Source: Ruegeria arenilitoris
Lineage (GTDB): Bacteria; Pseudomonadota; Alphaproteobacteria; Rhodobacterales; Rhodobacteraceae
Length of the DNA stretch: 64,000 nucleotides
Assembly: GCF_013032855.1 (NCBI RefSeq)
Contig: NZ_WQDA01000004.1
Coordinates: 248,001-312,000, forward strand
Direction: 5' to 3'
Below are positions 1 to 9,384 of the stretch, one piece after another. Numbering within the stretch: position 1 is the stretch's first letter; every line of letters begins with the position of its first letter. The translations under genes were made by a program, and so were the position numbers. Below the pieces are notes generated by a model. That model was given only the letters and a program-made list of their open reading frames with translations. It did not search any database and was not told the DNA's origin.

Positions 1-1
1 C

Positions 2-1045
2 AACGGCACGTGGAGCTTGAACGTACCTGCCACGGCGTTTTCGGGTACAACGGCGGGTGACTTTTTGAATTTTTCGGTTTCAGCGACGGTTTCCGGAGGA
101 CCGAACCCCCTACCCGCGACAGACCAGGCGACGGCTCACGTTCCAGCCGCCTATTTCATTTCCGAGGCAGGCCGGAGCGGGTCGACGATAACCTTGGAAA
201 TACATGCCGATGCGGACCGGGACATATCCAGTGGGTTGGCTTTCACGGCCAACTTGGGTTTTGACCCCGCGGTCGTGACCTATGACACGGGATCCGATGT
301 CGAAAACACCGATTTTGATCTGTTTCTGGCAAACCCGAACGGGGCGGCGGAAATTAGTTTTGGCGGGGCCGCGACCAGCTTCAGCGACCTGACCCAGCCT
401 GTCGTCACGTTCACAATGACGGTGCTGGACCCCACGAAGCCGATCGAGTTGACGATCAACACGCCCGACGGTGGCCCGACCCATTGGGTATTGGGAACAG
501 ACGGCGCAGACACATTGGCGGCCACGGGTATCGACGATGTCATCCGCGGTGGGGACGGCGACGATGTGATCGATCTGTCCGGCGCTGGCCGAGATCTTAT
601 CGTTTTCGAAGCGGACCCGACGGCCAACGGCACCGACATCGTAACGGGTTTCACCCTGGGGCCTGCAGCCGACATGGCCGACGCCATTATGTTCAGCGGG
701 TTGGATGTCTCATCGCTTCGCGGTGATGGAACAGGTGTCGAAACACTGGCGCTCGGCGACATGATCGCGGCCGACACAGGTTTTGTTGGGCTGACAACCA
801 CACTCACCGATCTGACAACCGATACTCTGGAAGCCGCCGCCGAAACGCTTACCGGGGCTCAAGCCGGAGATGAGATCTATCTGCTGGCCAGCGATGGAAC
901 TGACAGTGTGCTGGTCAAGGTGGACTATTCCGCCCCAACCTCTGCCACGGTCAGCACGGTCGCGCAGTTTGACGGCCTAGGTGATCTGAGCGGTCTGAGC
1001 AGCGACAACATCCTGCATACCGATCCGACCGGCGCGTCAAGTTGA
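2..1045 (+). CDS. C-terminal part of a large type I-secreted Ig-repeat/RTX-like surface protein (5' partial)
   Basis: The reading frame is already open at base 2, so this is the tail of a longer gene; the in-frame TTG at 17 is not a convincing start. The first residues (NGTWSLNVPA) resemble the last strand of a bacterial Ig-like adhesin repeat. A beta-rich, cohesin-like segment follows (about residues 55-145), then one RTX-type nonapeptide (GGDGDDVID, about residues 183-191) and an acidic C-terminus rich in Gly, Asp, Thr and Ser. There are no cysteines or membrane segments. This is the composition of adhesins exported by type I systems, whose uncleaved signal is C-terminal. The export genes follow directly, so this is the likely cargo. 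Specific adhesive function is inference. Confidence 0.75.
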   Translation, partial: NGTWSLNVPATAFSGTTAGDFLNFSVSATVSGGPNPLPATDQATAHVPAAYFISEAGRSGSTITLEIHADADRDISSGLAFTANLGFDPAVVTYDTGSDVENTDFDLFLANPNGAAEISFGGAATSFSDLTQPVVTFTMTVLDPTKPIELTINTPDGGPTHWVLGTDGADTLAATGIDDVIRGGDGDDVIDLSGAGRDLIVFEADPTANGTDIVTGFTLGPAADMADAIMFSGLDVSSLRGDGTGVETLALGDMIAADTGFVGLTTTLTDLTTDTLEAAAETLTGAQAGDEIYLLASDGTDSVLVKVDYSAPTSATVSTVAQFDGLGDLSGLSSDNILHTDPTGASS

Positions 1046-1109
1046 TCCTGACAAGCATGAAAAGGTGGGGCCGCCCCGGCCCTTTCTTAACGGACCAGCG
1101 GAGACATCA

Positions 1110-1934
1110 ATGGCACAGAACGGCCCAGTACCCGTCACTTTCGACAGACATTCCGATCGCTCGTGGCACAGATTTACATCCTACGATTTCGCGCGCTGCA
1201 GATTGGAGTGCGAGATCGTAAGTGCGGAAGTCTCAGAAGCCGCCGCCGCTTTTCCAATTGCGTTTCGATCCTCGGGGGGCGGGGTATCGCCGCATGCTAT
1301 TCTGGCGACCGCAGCTTCTCCGGAAACACCATTTGTTTCGGACCAAGGACGCTGGCGGGCCACCTATGTTCCTTCCTTGCTGAGATGCCATCCGTTTTCG
1401 ATCGAACTGGTCGGTGGCGAAGCAGGATCGCGCACCAGCTCAGGCAAGCTTGTTGTAGATGAAACCACCGGACTCGTGTCCTGTGACCAATCCGGCAGCC
1501 CGTTCTTCGCAAAGGACGGCTCGATCTCCTTTGAACTGGAAACCCTGAAAGGCTTCTTGAAGAGCTTTCTGGCCGATCGCAACGCAACCCGACGTGCCTG
1601 CGCGCTGATAAAGGAATTGGGCCTATTCGTCGAATTGACCCGTTTTAAGGATGCGGAGTTGCCCGACGGTTGGATGAGCGTGGACTTTCGACGCTTCAAC
1701 CAACTTGGGCCGGCGCAGACAGCGGTTCTGCAATCTAGCGGAGCGATGCAGTTGATTTACGCTCATCAAGTCTCGCTCAACCATCTTCTGTGGATGCACC
1801 ACTGCCAGACGCAACCTCCCAAGGTGATCAGCACTCCCGCAAACGGCAGGGACTCCGACCTTGTGGGGTTCTTGGATGCCATTGCCCGGGAACGAGACTT
1901 GTCGGATGCGGAGGCCAAATATGCCTACATCTGA
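1110..1934 (+). CDS. SapC-like family protein of a type I secretion locus
   Basis: 274 residues with the layout of the SapC family (named from the Campylobacter S-layer secretion locus): YVPSLLRCHPF in the first half, a substrate-like strand ending GSPFFAKDGSIS, then a helical C-terminal half. No signal peptide or membrane helix is visible, so it is probably cytoplasmic. The ATG at 1110 is preceded by GGAG six bases upstream; an in-frame start at 1065 has no comparable site. The gene lies between the exported protein and the TolC gene and overlaps the latter by 14 bases, so it is translationally coupled. The biochemical role of SapC proteins is not settled; a link with substrate export or assembly is inferred from position. 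Confidence 0.7.
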   Translation: MAQNGPVPVTFDRHSDRSWHRFTSYDFARCRLECEIVSAEVSEAAAAFPIAFRSSGGGVSPHAILATAASPETPFVSDQGRWRATYVPSLLRCHPFSIELVGGEAGSRTSSGKLVVDETTGLVSCDQSGSPFFAKDGSISFELETLKGFLKSFLADRNATRRACALIKELGLFVELTRFKDAELPDGWMSVDFRRFNQLGPAQTAVLQSSGAMQLIYAHQVSLNHLLWMHHCQTQPPKVISTPANGRDSDLVGFLDAIARERDLSDAEAKYAYI

Positions 1935-3258
1935 TCGACTCATCTTGCCTCTGCTGATCGGTTTGGTGGCCGTGCTCACTGCGGCTTGTGAGCCGGTTCC
2001 GGATCTTGCCCCGGTTGAGATGGCTTTTTCAGAGGGATCAACGGGTGCTGGCGCGACTAAGCCGTCGGACCATCTGACTCGCAGTTCATTTGGCCAGAGA
2101 ATACGGCGCGCGGTAGAAACCAGCCCGAACCTGGCGCAGAGCGAGACCGGCGTTGACGCCGCCTTTGCCGATATGGACGCGGCAAAAGGAGCCTTTCTTC
2201 CGCAGGTGTCACTTGGCGTGAATGCCCGATCGGAACGGGTGGACTCGGATATTGCGGATGTATCACCGTATCTGCGGGTTTCACAGCTAGTATACGACGG
2301 GGGAGCTGCCGCCGGAGACTTGGCAGCGGCGCGGGCCCGTGTCCTCGAAAGCCGCGGCGATCAGCTTCAAACCGCAGCCGCGACGGCCCTTGCCGCAATT
2401 GAAACCTATGTGTTGGTCATCGACCGGCGGAAAATCGTTGAAATCGCTTGGGAAAACGTCCGCCGCCATGAGGAGATCGAGAAGCAGATCTCCGACCGCG
2501 CCGCGCAAGGGGCCGGTTCCGCTGCCGACGTTCTGACGGCGCGTTCTCGGGTCGCGGATGCCAGGACCAAGTTGGCGGATGCCCGGGCTCAGGCTGATCG
2601 TGCCAATGCGCGATTCCAAGAGGTGTTCGGTACCCCACCAGGCAAACTGGATCCCCCTGTCCCAGCGCCCAACCTGTCGAGAAGCGACGCCGTCATCGTG
2701 ATGGACAGCCCGCAGGTTCGACGCGCAGACGCTGCGGTTCTGGCGGCACAGGCAGACCGCTCTGCCGCAACTGCGAGGCGTCAGCCGGACGTGCGGGTTT
2801 CGGCATTTGCCAACCAGGACGACAGCAGGGACGCTAATTTCGGCGTAGACCTCTCGGTCAACTACGAGCTGGACAGCACCGGTCAACGGCGGGCTGCAAT
2901 TGCCGCCGCCGAAGCGCGGGTCAAACAAGCAGAATATGCCCGTGAGGTTCTTGTTCGGGAAATCCAGCGCGAGCTAGGTTTCATTCGATCCGACCAAAAG
3001 GCCGGCGCCCAGCGTCTGCGCGAGGCCCGCATCGCAGTTGCCGCAAATGCCGACAGCGTTGCCGCCACTCAAGAGCAATTCCAGATCGGGCGCAGCAGCC
3101 TAATCGAAATACTGGACGCGCAGCGCGATTTTGTGAACGCCCAAGAGCGACTGATCCTGGCGGAGCAGAATTTCTTCCTAACGAACTACGCCGCGCTCAG
3201 CCTTACGGGCGACATCATTGATCTGCTCGGCATCCAGCTCAGAACATGGGGCAACTGA
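1921..3258 (+). CDS. TolC-family outer-membrane factor with a lipoprotein signal
   Basis: 445 residues. The N-terminus has a basic start, a hydrophobic stretch and a lipobox (LTAAC, Cys about residue 23), so the mature protein should be lipidated. The rest shows the TolC/OEP pattern: two repeats of long Ala/Gln/Arg-rich helices (about residues 65-240 and 265-435) separated by beta segments such as VSPYLRVSQLVYDGG. The start at 1921 has a GGAGG six bases upstream and overlaps the preceding stop; the longer frame from 1861 would bury the signal. It should form the outer-membrane duct for the exporter encoded next. Lipidation is familiar in NodT-type efflux factors and less so in TolC partners of type I secretion. 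Confidence 0.87.
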   Translation: MPTSDRLILPLLIGLVAVLTAACEPVPDLAPVEMAFSEGSTGAGATKPSDHLTRSSFGQRIRRAVETSPNLAQSETGVDAAFADMDAAKGAFLPQVSLGVNARSERVDSDIADVSPYLRVSQLVYDGGAAAGDLAAARARVLESRGDQLQTAAATALAAIETYVLVIDRRKIVEIAWENVRRHEEIEKQISDRAAQGAGSAADVLTARSRVADARTKLADARAQADRANARFQEVFGTPPGKLDPPVPAPNLSRSDAVIVMDSPQVRRADAAVLAAQADRSAATARRQPDVRVSAFANQDDSRDANFGVDLSVNYELDSTGQRRAAIAAAEARVKQAEYAREVLVREIQRELGFIRSDQKAGAQRLREARIAVAANADSVAATQEQFQIGRSSLIEILDAQRDFVNAQERLILAEQNFFLTNYAALSLTGDIIDLLGIQLRTWGN

Positions 3259-5408
3259 CCATGACCCAACGCAGCCAGCCTCCTACATCCCTGCCCCTCA
3301 CCAACTTTGAGGCATGTCTGCTGCATGTGGCGGCAGAGCTTGGCCGGCCATTGACCAAAGCCAGCCTTTTGGCGACCCAATCCTCGGTCTCTGGCGGGTT
3401 GAAGGTGCAGGACGCGACCGCACTGGCCCATGACCATGGATTGCAGGCGGGCTTCGGGCCGCGCCGGCTGTCGGAGTTTGATCCCAGCCTCGCACCGGCG
3501 ATACTGTTGCTCGAGGACCAGCGGGCCGTGGTCTACCATGGCCGTTCGAAGTCTGGCCGTCTGTTGATCCACGACCCAGAGCTTGGAGACAGCATTGGTG
3601 AGATGGATGAATGCCAGCTCGACACCGTCTATTCCGGCTATGCGATGTTGTTTCGTCGAGCATACTCCGAAGAAATCAAAAACAACCCAAGCCAACCAAG
3701 CCGTCACTGGTTCCGATCAGCGCTTGTGGCCAATCGTTGGTCGTACTTGCAGGTTGCTCTGGCCGCGGCTCTGACGAATATTCTGGGGCTTTCAACCTCG
3801 GTTTTCATCATGACCGTTTATGACCGGGTTCTGCCAAATGAAGCCGTGGAATCTCTGGTCGCATTGACCATCGGTGTCGGCATCGCGCTGTTTTTTGATT
3901 TTGTGCTGAAAATCCTGCGCGCCAGTTTCATCGACCGGGCAGGACAGAATGCGGACATGTTGATGGGTCGGCGTGTTTTCGATCAACTTCTGAATATCCA
4001 GATGAAGTCCCGAACCGGATCAACCGGCGCCATGGCGAACACGGTGCGTGAGTTCGAAACACTCCGCGAGTTCTTCACGTCGGCTACGCTGGTCATGGTG
4101 GTTGATTTGCCGTTCATCGGTCTGTTTTTGCTTACGATCTACATGGTCGGCGGACCGCTGGTTCTGATCCCAGCTCTCGCCGTACCAGTCGTGCTGATCG
4201 CCGGGCTCGCCATTCAGCCGCTTTTGTCCCGCTTGGCGGAAAGCAGTTTTTTGGATGGCCAGTCAAAGCAATCCGTGCTGATCGAAACTCTGGCCGGTCT
4301 GGAAACGATCAAGACGACCACTGCGGCCGGCACGATGCGGCGACGCTGGGAAGAGGCGATCGAACGACAATCCGGCAACAGTGTTCGGTCGCGTGCCATC
4401 ACTCAATTCGCATTGAACCTGACCGGTTTCACTCAGCAGGCGGCCCAGGTCCTGATCGTATTTTATGGTGTTTTTCTGATAGCGGACGGCCTGACCAGCA
4501 TGGGCGCCTTGGTCGCCTCAGTGATGCTGACCGGACGGGCTTTGGCACCTCTTGGTCAGCTGTCTCAAACACTGACTCGGTTCAACCAGGCGCGCAGTGC
4601 ATACCGGAACCTAGACGCAATGATGCAAGCCGACAGTGAGCGGCCGTCGGGGCGCACCTGGATCAGCCGCTCCAACTTCAAAGGGCGTATCACGTTCAAC
4701 AACGTGTATTTCGCCTACCCAGACCAGGATGAGGACACACTGAAAGGCGTGTCCTTCGACATCAAACCGGGGGAAAAAGTTGCGATTCTCGGGCGGATCG
4801 GATCAGGAAAAAGCACCATCGCAAGACTGCTTCTGGGATTGTACCAGCCCCGTATCGGTTCAGTTCTTTTGGATGGGATTGACATCCGCCAGATTGATCC
4901 GGGGGACCTTCGGCGCAACATTGGGTCGGTCCTGCAGGATATTTGGCTGTTTTCGGGCTCGGTCCGCGAAAACATTATGGCCGGTGCGGTCCGCCCGCGC
5001 GACGAAGATCTAATCCGGGCCGGGCGCATTTCGGGCGTCGAAGACTTTGTATCGCGGCATCCCAGCGGGTACGATCTGATGCTGGCCGAACGTGGCGAGG
5101 GGCTCTCGGGCGGGCAACGTCAGACCATCGCCCTAGCCCGGGCACTGATCGGGCAGCCGCCCGTCCTGTTGCTGGACGAACCCACCAGCGCGACGGATCT
5201 CAAGAACGAGGCAATCATCATTCAGCGGCTAAAGGCAGCGGCCGCGGATACGACTATGGTCATCGTTACCCATCGGGCCAGTCTGCTGGAACTGGTCGAC
5301 CGGGTCATCGTGATCGAAAACGGCAAAGTGGGCGTTGACGCCGTCAAGTCAGTTCTCACCAAACGAGCCAAAGACGCGCGGAGGCACGTGAATGTCGCAG
5401 CATCCTGA
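3246..5408 (+). CDS. Type I secretion ABC exporter, permease-ATPase with C39-like domain (LapB type)
   Basis: 720 residues with the domain order of RTX/adhesin exporters. An N-terminal C39-peptidase-like domain (about residues 15-140) lacks the catalytic cysteine, so it probably docks substrate rather than cutting it. An exporter membrane domain follows (about 155-430), then an ATPase with Walker A GRIGSGKST near residue 516, signature LSGGQRQ near 620 and Walker B LLLDEP near 640. Two starts are possible: ATG 3246, overlapping the upstream stop by 13 bases, and ATG 3261; the difference is five residues. The adaptor gene overlaps its 3' end by 17 bases. It should drive ATP-dependent export of the upstream protein across both membranes. 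Confidence 0.92.
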   Translation: MGQLTMTQRSQPPTSLPLTNFEACLLHVAAELGRPLTKASLLATQSSVSGGLKVQDATALAHDHGLQAGFGPRRLSEFDPSLAPAILLLEDQRAVVYHGRSKSGRLLIHDPELGDSIGEMDECQLDTVYSGYAMLFRRAYSEEIKNNPSQPSRHWFRSALVANRWSYLQVALAAALTNILGLSTSVFIMTVYDRVLPNEAVESLVALTIGVGIALFFDFVLKILRASFIDRAGQNADMLMGRRVFDQLLNIQMKSRTGSTGAMANTVREFETLREFFTSATLVMVVDLPFIGLFLLTIYMVGGPLVLIPALAVPVVLIAGLAIQPLLSRLAESSFLDGQSKQSVLIETLAGLETIKTTTAAGTMRRRWEEAIERQSGNSVRSRAITQFALNLTGFTQQAAQVLIVFYGVFLIADGLTSMGALVASVMLTGRALAPLGQLSQTLTRFNQARSAYRNLDAMMQADSERPSGRTWISRSNFKGRITFNNVYFAYPDQDEDTLKGVSFDIKPGEKVAILGRIGSGKSTIARLLLGLYQPRIGSVLLDGIDIRQIDPGDLRRNIGSVLQDIWLFSGSVRENIMAGAVRPRDEDLIRAGRISGVEDFVSRHPSGYDLMLAERGEGLSGGQRQTIALARALIGQPPVLLLDEPTSATDLKNEAIIIQRLKAAAADTTMVIVTHRASLLELVDRVIVIENGKVGVDAVKSVLTKRAKDARRHVNVAAS

Positions 5409-6702
5409 CCTTGAAAAATTGGCCCGCGAGATTAACGGCGGCTCGGGGTTTCACGGTTCGGTATTGCTGCTGGCCGTGTTGGGCTGCATGCTGACCGCCG
5501 GCGTATGGGCTTACGTCACCGAACTGGACGATGTGGTTCGCGCGGACGGTCGCGTTGTGCCTTCTGGCGACGTTCAGGTGATCGATGCAACCGAACCTGG
5601 GGTTCTTCAAGCTGTTCATGTTCAAGAGGGTCAGATCGTCGACAAGAACGCTTTGCTGCTGGAATTGGACGCGACACAAATCGGCAGCGAGCTGGACGCC
5701 GAGCGGCAAAGGGCATTGGGACTAAGGGCGCGTATTAAGAGATTGCAGGCCGAAATTGACGGATCCGATTTGCGGTTCGAGCCCGAGCTTGTGCAACAAG
5801 CACCGGACGTCGTTCGCTCGGAAACGGCTCTTTATCTCGGCCGAAGATCGGAGTTGGCCGACGAGATCGCCATTCTGGAACGCCAACGTGAGCAGAGGCA
5901 GCGCGAATTGGAAGAGGGGTTGGTGGACCGAGTCACTGCAGAAGAAACACTCAAGGTCCTGTCCGAAGAGCGCGCTTTGATGGAGCCTCTGGTCCGCCGC
6001 AAGATGGAACCTGCGACAACTCTGCTGGCCCTGCGACGCAGCGAGGCGGAATGGAAGGGGCGCAAGGTAAGGGCCGAGGCCGCGGCAAACCGTCTGGAAA
6101 CCGGGCTGAGTGAAATCGATGACCGCATCACGGCTACCAAAAGCCGGTTTCGCAGCGCGGCACTGACCGATCTTGCCATTGCCACTGCGCAGCTTGCGGC
6201 GCTTGAGCCCGCCCTGCCTGCGTTGGAGAACCGCGCGGCGCGCGCGCAGGTTCGTGCGCCAGTCCGGGGCATCATAAACCGAATCCACCGCACGACTTTG
6301 GGCGGTTTGGCCCGCAGCGGCGAGGATCTGGTCGAAATCGTTCCGCTGGACGACAACCTGCTGGTCGAAGCCTACGTCCGTCCTGACGACATCGCATTCC
6401 TGCGCGCGGGTCAGCAGGTCAAGGTCAAGATCACCGCATATGATTTTGCCAGATACGGCGCGCTGGACGGCGAAATTGTTCGCATCGGTGCGGATACGAT
6501 TACACGGTCAGAGCGGCAGGACGAGGAAGTCTTCGTCGTCGAAATCCGAACCAGCGGCACCTTGTTGGACGCCGATGGTTTGGCGGTAGAGATCATTCCG
6601 GGGATGATCGCACAAGTTGACATTCTGGCCGGCCGGAAGACCGTTCTCGACTATCTCATCCAGCCTGTTCTCAAGGTAAAGAACCAGGCTTTGCGGGATT
6701 GA
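5392..6702 (+). CDS. HlyD-family periplasmic adaptor of type I secretion (LapC/HlyD-like)
   Basis: 436 residues. One membrane helix near the N-terminus (about residues 20-40) anchors a periplasmic body. A biotinyl-lipoyl half-motif (EPGVLQAVHVQEGQIV) begins near residue 67, a long coiled coil rich in Glu, Arg and Leu spans about 95-275, and the second lipoyl half (VRAPVRGIINRIHRTTLGG) and beta-barrel domain complete it. This is the membrane-fusion component linking the ABC exporter to the TolC protein. The gene overlaps the ABC gene and ends exactly where the convergent exporter gene ends, closing a five-gene operon. Confidence 0.92.
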   Translation: MSQHPDLEKLAREINGGSGFHGSVLLLAVLGCMLTAGVWAYVTELDDVVRADGRVVPSGDVQVIDATEPGVLQAVHVQEGQIVDKNALLLELDATQIGSELDAERQRALGLRARIKRLQAEIDGSDLRFEPELVQQAPDVVRSETALYLGRRSELADEIAILERQREQRQRELEEGLVDRVTAEETLKVLSEERALMEPLVRRKMEPATTLLALRRSEAEWKGRKVRAEAAANRLETGLSEIDDRITATKSRFRSAALTDLAIATAQLAALEPALPALENRAARAQVRAPVRGIINRIHRTTLGGLARSGEDLVEIVPLDDNLLVEAYVRPDDIAFLRAGQQVKVKITAYDFARYGALDGEIVRIGADTITRSERQDEEVFVVEIRTSGTLLDADGLAVEIIPGMIAQVDILAGRKTVLDYLIQPVLKVKNQALRD

Positions 6703-8469
6703 TTATGCAGCCGGTGTCTTGAATTGCTGATCGAACAGGCGGCGGAAGCTGCCATTCTGTTCCATCAACTCATCCAACTTGCCCTGTTCGATCACCTGAC
6801 CATCCTGGACAACCATGATCTTGTCTGCCTCAAGCACGGTCGACAGACGGTGAGCGATGACGATCGTGGTCACGTTCTCCGTCAGCTTATCCAACGCCTG
6901 CTTCACCAGAGCCTCGGACTCGGCATCCAGCGCGCTGGTGGCTTCGTCGAGCAGCAGAATTTCAGCCTTCCGAAGAATGGCTCGGGCAATTGCCAGACGC
7001 TGTTTCTGCCCTCCCGACAGAAACGCACCGTTCTCTCCGACTTCGGTGTCGTATCCCTTGGGCAGCGACATGATGAAGTCATGCGCATGCGCGGCTTTGG
7101 CCGCATCGCGAATCTCGTCTTCGGTCGCATCGGGACGGGCATATCGCAGGTTTTCCATGACCGTCGCGGAGAACAAAAACGTATCCTGGCCAACATAAGA
7201 AATCTTGCGCCGCAGGGAGGCAAAGCTGACATCCTGCAAATTCTGTCCGTCGATCTCGACATAGCCTTGGTCAGGATCGTAGAACCGCATGATGAGGCCA
7301 AAGATCGTGGACTTGCCGCCACCCGACTGCCCCACCAGAGCGGTTGTCTTTCCAGCCTCGAAGGTCAGGTTCATTCCATTGATCACCGGCATACCACCGC
7401 TGTAGCCAAAGGTGACGTTCCGCAGGCGTACCTCGCCCGGACCGGACCGCAGCTCTTGGGGTTGCGGGCTTTCGCGCATTGGGTCTTCCTGATCCAGCAG
7501 TTCGAACATCATCTCGATCGGAACCAACGTGGATTCGATGGTCACCCGCATCCGGGACAGCCGCTTGGCCGGTTCATAGGCCATCAGAAGCGCCGTGATG
7601 AAGGACATCAGCTGACCCGCGGTCGGCGGTTCAGTTCCGGCAATTCCCATTGTGCTGACGACCAACACGCCGGCAACGGCAACTCCGGCAAGGAATTCCA
7701 TCATCGGGCTGGCGATGGACTGCAGCTTGGCAATTTCGTTCGATCGCTTTTCGACGCTGCGCACGGCTGCGGTCATCCGCTCGGTCATTCGGTCTTCCAG
7801 TGCGAAAACCTTGATGATTTTAATCCCTGAGGATGTTTCTTGCAGAACGCGGATGATCTCGGAAACAGACCTCAACTCGGATTGCATGATCGCGCGGACG
7901 CTTTTCAAAAGATAGCGCACACTCATCAGCGCAACCGGCCCAACGATGAAAAACAACGCCGAAAGCACAGGCTGCTGATAGACCATCACAAAGATGAGAC
8001 CCACGAGTGTCAGCGCATCCCGAACGAACGTGGTCACGATCACGTCGACCAGCGTTCGCGCTGCACCCGCGCCCCGGGTCACACGCATCAGAAGGTCCGA
8101 AGACTCGCTTTTGGAAAAGAAATCCACTCCACGCCGAAGCAGTTTTTTGTACAACTTCTCCTGTTGCTCGGCGATGATGCGGTTGCCGGCGCGCGCCAGA
8201 AACACGGACTGGACGTAAGAAGCCAGCGCCTTGACCAAGAACAGCACGATTACGGCTGACGCGATGATATGAACCTGAGACCGCATGTCAGGCGAAGTCA
8301 TGGCATCGACGATGTTTTCCATCATCCAAGCCGTCCCTGCGGTGGTCGCGGCAACGATCATCATGGCAAACATGGCAACCGCATATTTCTTGCCTTGCGC
8401 CCGCAAGCTGTCGCCCACCAGCCGACCGATATGGCCGGATCGCCACTTGGCCCAGGTTTTCCTGATCAT
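6703..8469 (-). CDS. MsbA-like ABC exporter (fused membrane and ATPase domains)
   Basis: 588 residues: a six-helix exporter domain (about 30-320) joined to an ATPase with Walker A GQSGGGKST, signature LSGGQKQ, Walker B ILLLDEATSALD and H-loop IAHRLST. Length and architecture fit half-size homodimeric lipid or drug exporters of the MsbA/LmrA group; substrate cannot be told from sequence. I prefer the ATG at 8469, with TTGGAGA about five bases upstream, over the TTG at 8481. The gene is convergent with the type I secretion operon with no intervening base, so transcripts from the two strands probably overlap. It is not part of the secretion operon. Confidence 0.87.
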   Translation of the reverse strand: MIRKTWAKWRSGHIGRLVGDSLRAQGKKYAVAMFAMMIVAATTAGTAWMMENIVDAMTSPDMRSQVHIIASAVIVLFLVKALASYVQSVFLARAGNRIIAEQQEKLYKKLLRRGVDFFSKSESSDLLMRVTRGAGAARTLVDVIVTTFVRDALTLVGLIFVMVYQQPVLSALFFIVGPVALMSVRYLLKSVRAIMQSELRSVSEIIRVLQETSSGIKIIKVFALEDRMTERMTAAVRSVEKRSNEIAKLQSIASPMMEFLAGVAVAGVLVVSTMGIAGTEPPTAGQLMSFITALLMAYEPAKRLSRMRVTIESTLVPIEMMFELLDQEDPMRESPQPQELRSGPGEVRLRNVTFGYSGGMPVINGMNLTFEAGKTTALVGQSGGGKSTIFGLIMRFYDPDQGYVEIDGQNLQDVSFASLRRKISYVGQDTFLFSATVMENLRYARPDATEDEIRDAAKAAHAHDFIMSLPKGYDTEVGENGAFLSGGQKQRLAIARAILRKAEILLLDEATSALDAESEALVKQALDKLTENVTTIVIAHRLSTVLEADKIMVVQDGQVIEQGKLDELMEQNGSFRRLFDQQFKTPAA

Positions 8470-8485
8470 AAGGGTCTCCAATCAA

Positions 8486-8509
8486 GCTGACGCTTTCTTG
8501 CGCGTCAGC
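8486..8509. promoter_or_regulatory. Hairpin in the leader of the MsbA-like gene
   Basis: An 8-base inverted repeat, GCTGACGC and GCGTCAGC, is separated by 8 bases and lies just upstream of the exporter start at 8469 on the minus strand. It could be an mRNA leader structure or an operator. The 200-base gap from 8482 to 8682 otherwise holds no ORF I can support. Confidence 0.3.
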
Positions 8510-8682
8510 GCAGAGTTTGCAAGCTGCCATAACTATGCGCTTCAACACTGCACCGAAAAAGTGCAGCCGGCAGAAGTTAGGGTCACTTCAGCTGGATTTC
8601 CAGAGGCAGCCCAAGAAACAAGACCGCTTCACCAGTGGTCTGGTTCGGCGTCGTGCAGGTCGAATTCAACCCGCAGAATTGG

Positions 8683-9384
8683 TCAGTCCCATGCGACATC
8701 CCCCAGAAAGATATACCCCGCGCCGTATATCGTCTTGATAAGGCGCGGGTTTTTCGGGTCTTCACCAAGTTTCGTGCGCAGGCGCGAAATACGCACGTCC
8801 ATCGCCCTGTCAAAGCTTTCACCGGCTGCGCCACCCAGTGTTTCCTGCATCTGCGCGCGGCTGATCAGGCGTTTGGGGCTTTCCAGGAACAACCGCAACA
8901 CTTCGCCTTCGGCATGGCTGAACGGTGTTTCAGCGCCGGTATCGGACAGCAACACATAGCGATCGAAATAGGCAGTCCAGCCGTTGAACCGAGCCACATC
9001 CGAATGGTGTTGCTGTGCCTTGGGCGCACGCAGACGGGCGCGGATGCGGGCCACCACCTCAGCCGGGTCAAAGGGTTTGGTGATGTAGTCATCTGCCCCC
9101 AACTCCAGCCCCGTCACCCGGTCCTGTACCTGTGCCCGCCCCGAGATGATGATGACCGCCGCCCCCTGTTCCAGCGCCAGCCGATGCACCAGCGCCAACC
9201 CGTCTGTATCCGGCAGCGACAAGTCCACCAGGCAGACATCCGGCGTAACCCGTTTCAGTGACGCTTCGAATTCGCGGGCGCGGGCAAAACTCTGCGTTCT
9301 AAACCCGGCATCCTCCAGCGCTTCGGTCAGAATCCGGCGGATCTCGGGTTCGTCGTCCAGAATGGTCACCAGGGGTTGGGTCAT
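8683..9384 (-). CDS. OmpR/PhoB-type response regulator
   Basis: 233 residues. The N-terminal receiver has the acidic pocket (DDE at 10-12), the phospho-acceptor Asp54 in CLVDLSLPD, and the conserved Lys in DYITKPFDP. The C-terminal half is a winged-helix DNA-binding domain with the family-typical ending about VRISRLRTKLGEDPKNPRLIKTIYG. It should be a transcription factor switched by the upstream kinase, whose TGA overlaps this ATG by one base. Targets cannot be read from the sequence. Stimulus and regulon are unknown. Confidence 0.92.
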   Translation of the reverse strand: MTQPLVTILDDEPEIRRILTEALEDAGFRTQSFARAREFEASLKRVTPDVCLVDLSLPDTDGLALVHRLALEQGAAVIIISGRAQVQDRVTGLELGADDYITKPFDPAEVVARIRARLRAPKAQQHHSDVARFNGWTAYFDRYVLLSDTGAETPFSHAEGEVLRLFLESPKRLISRAQMQETLGGAAGESFDRAMDVRISRLRTKLGEDPKNPRLIKTIYGAGYIFLGDVAWD

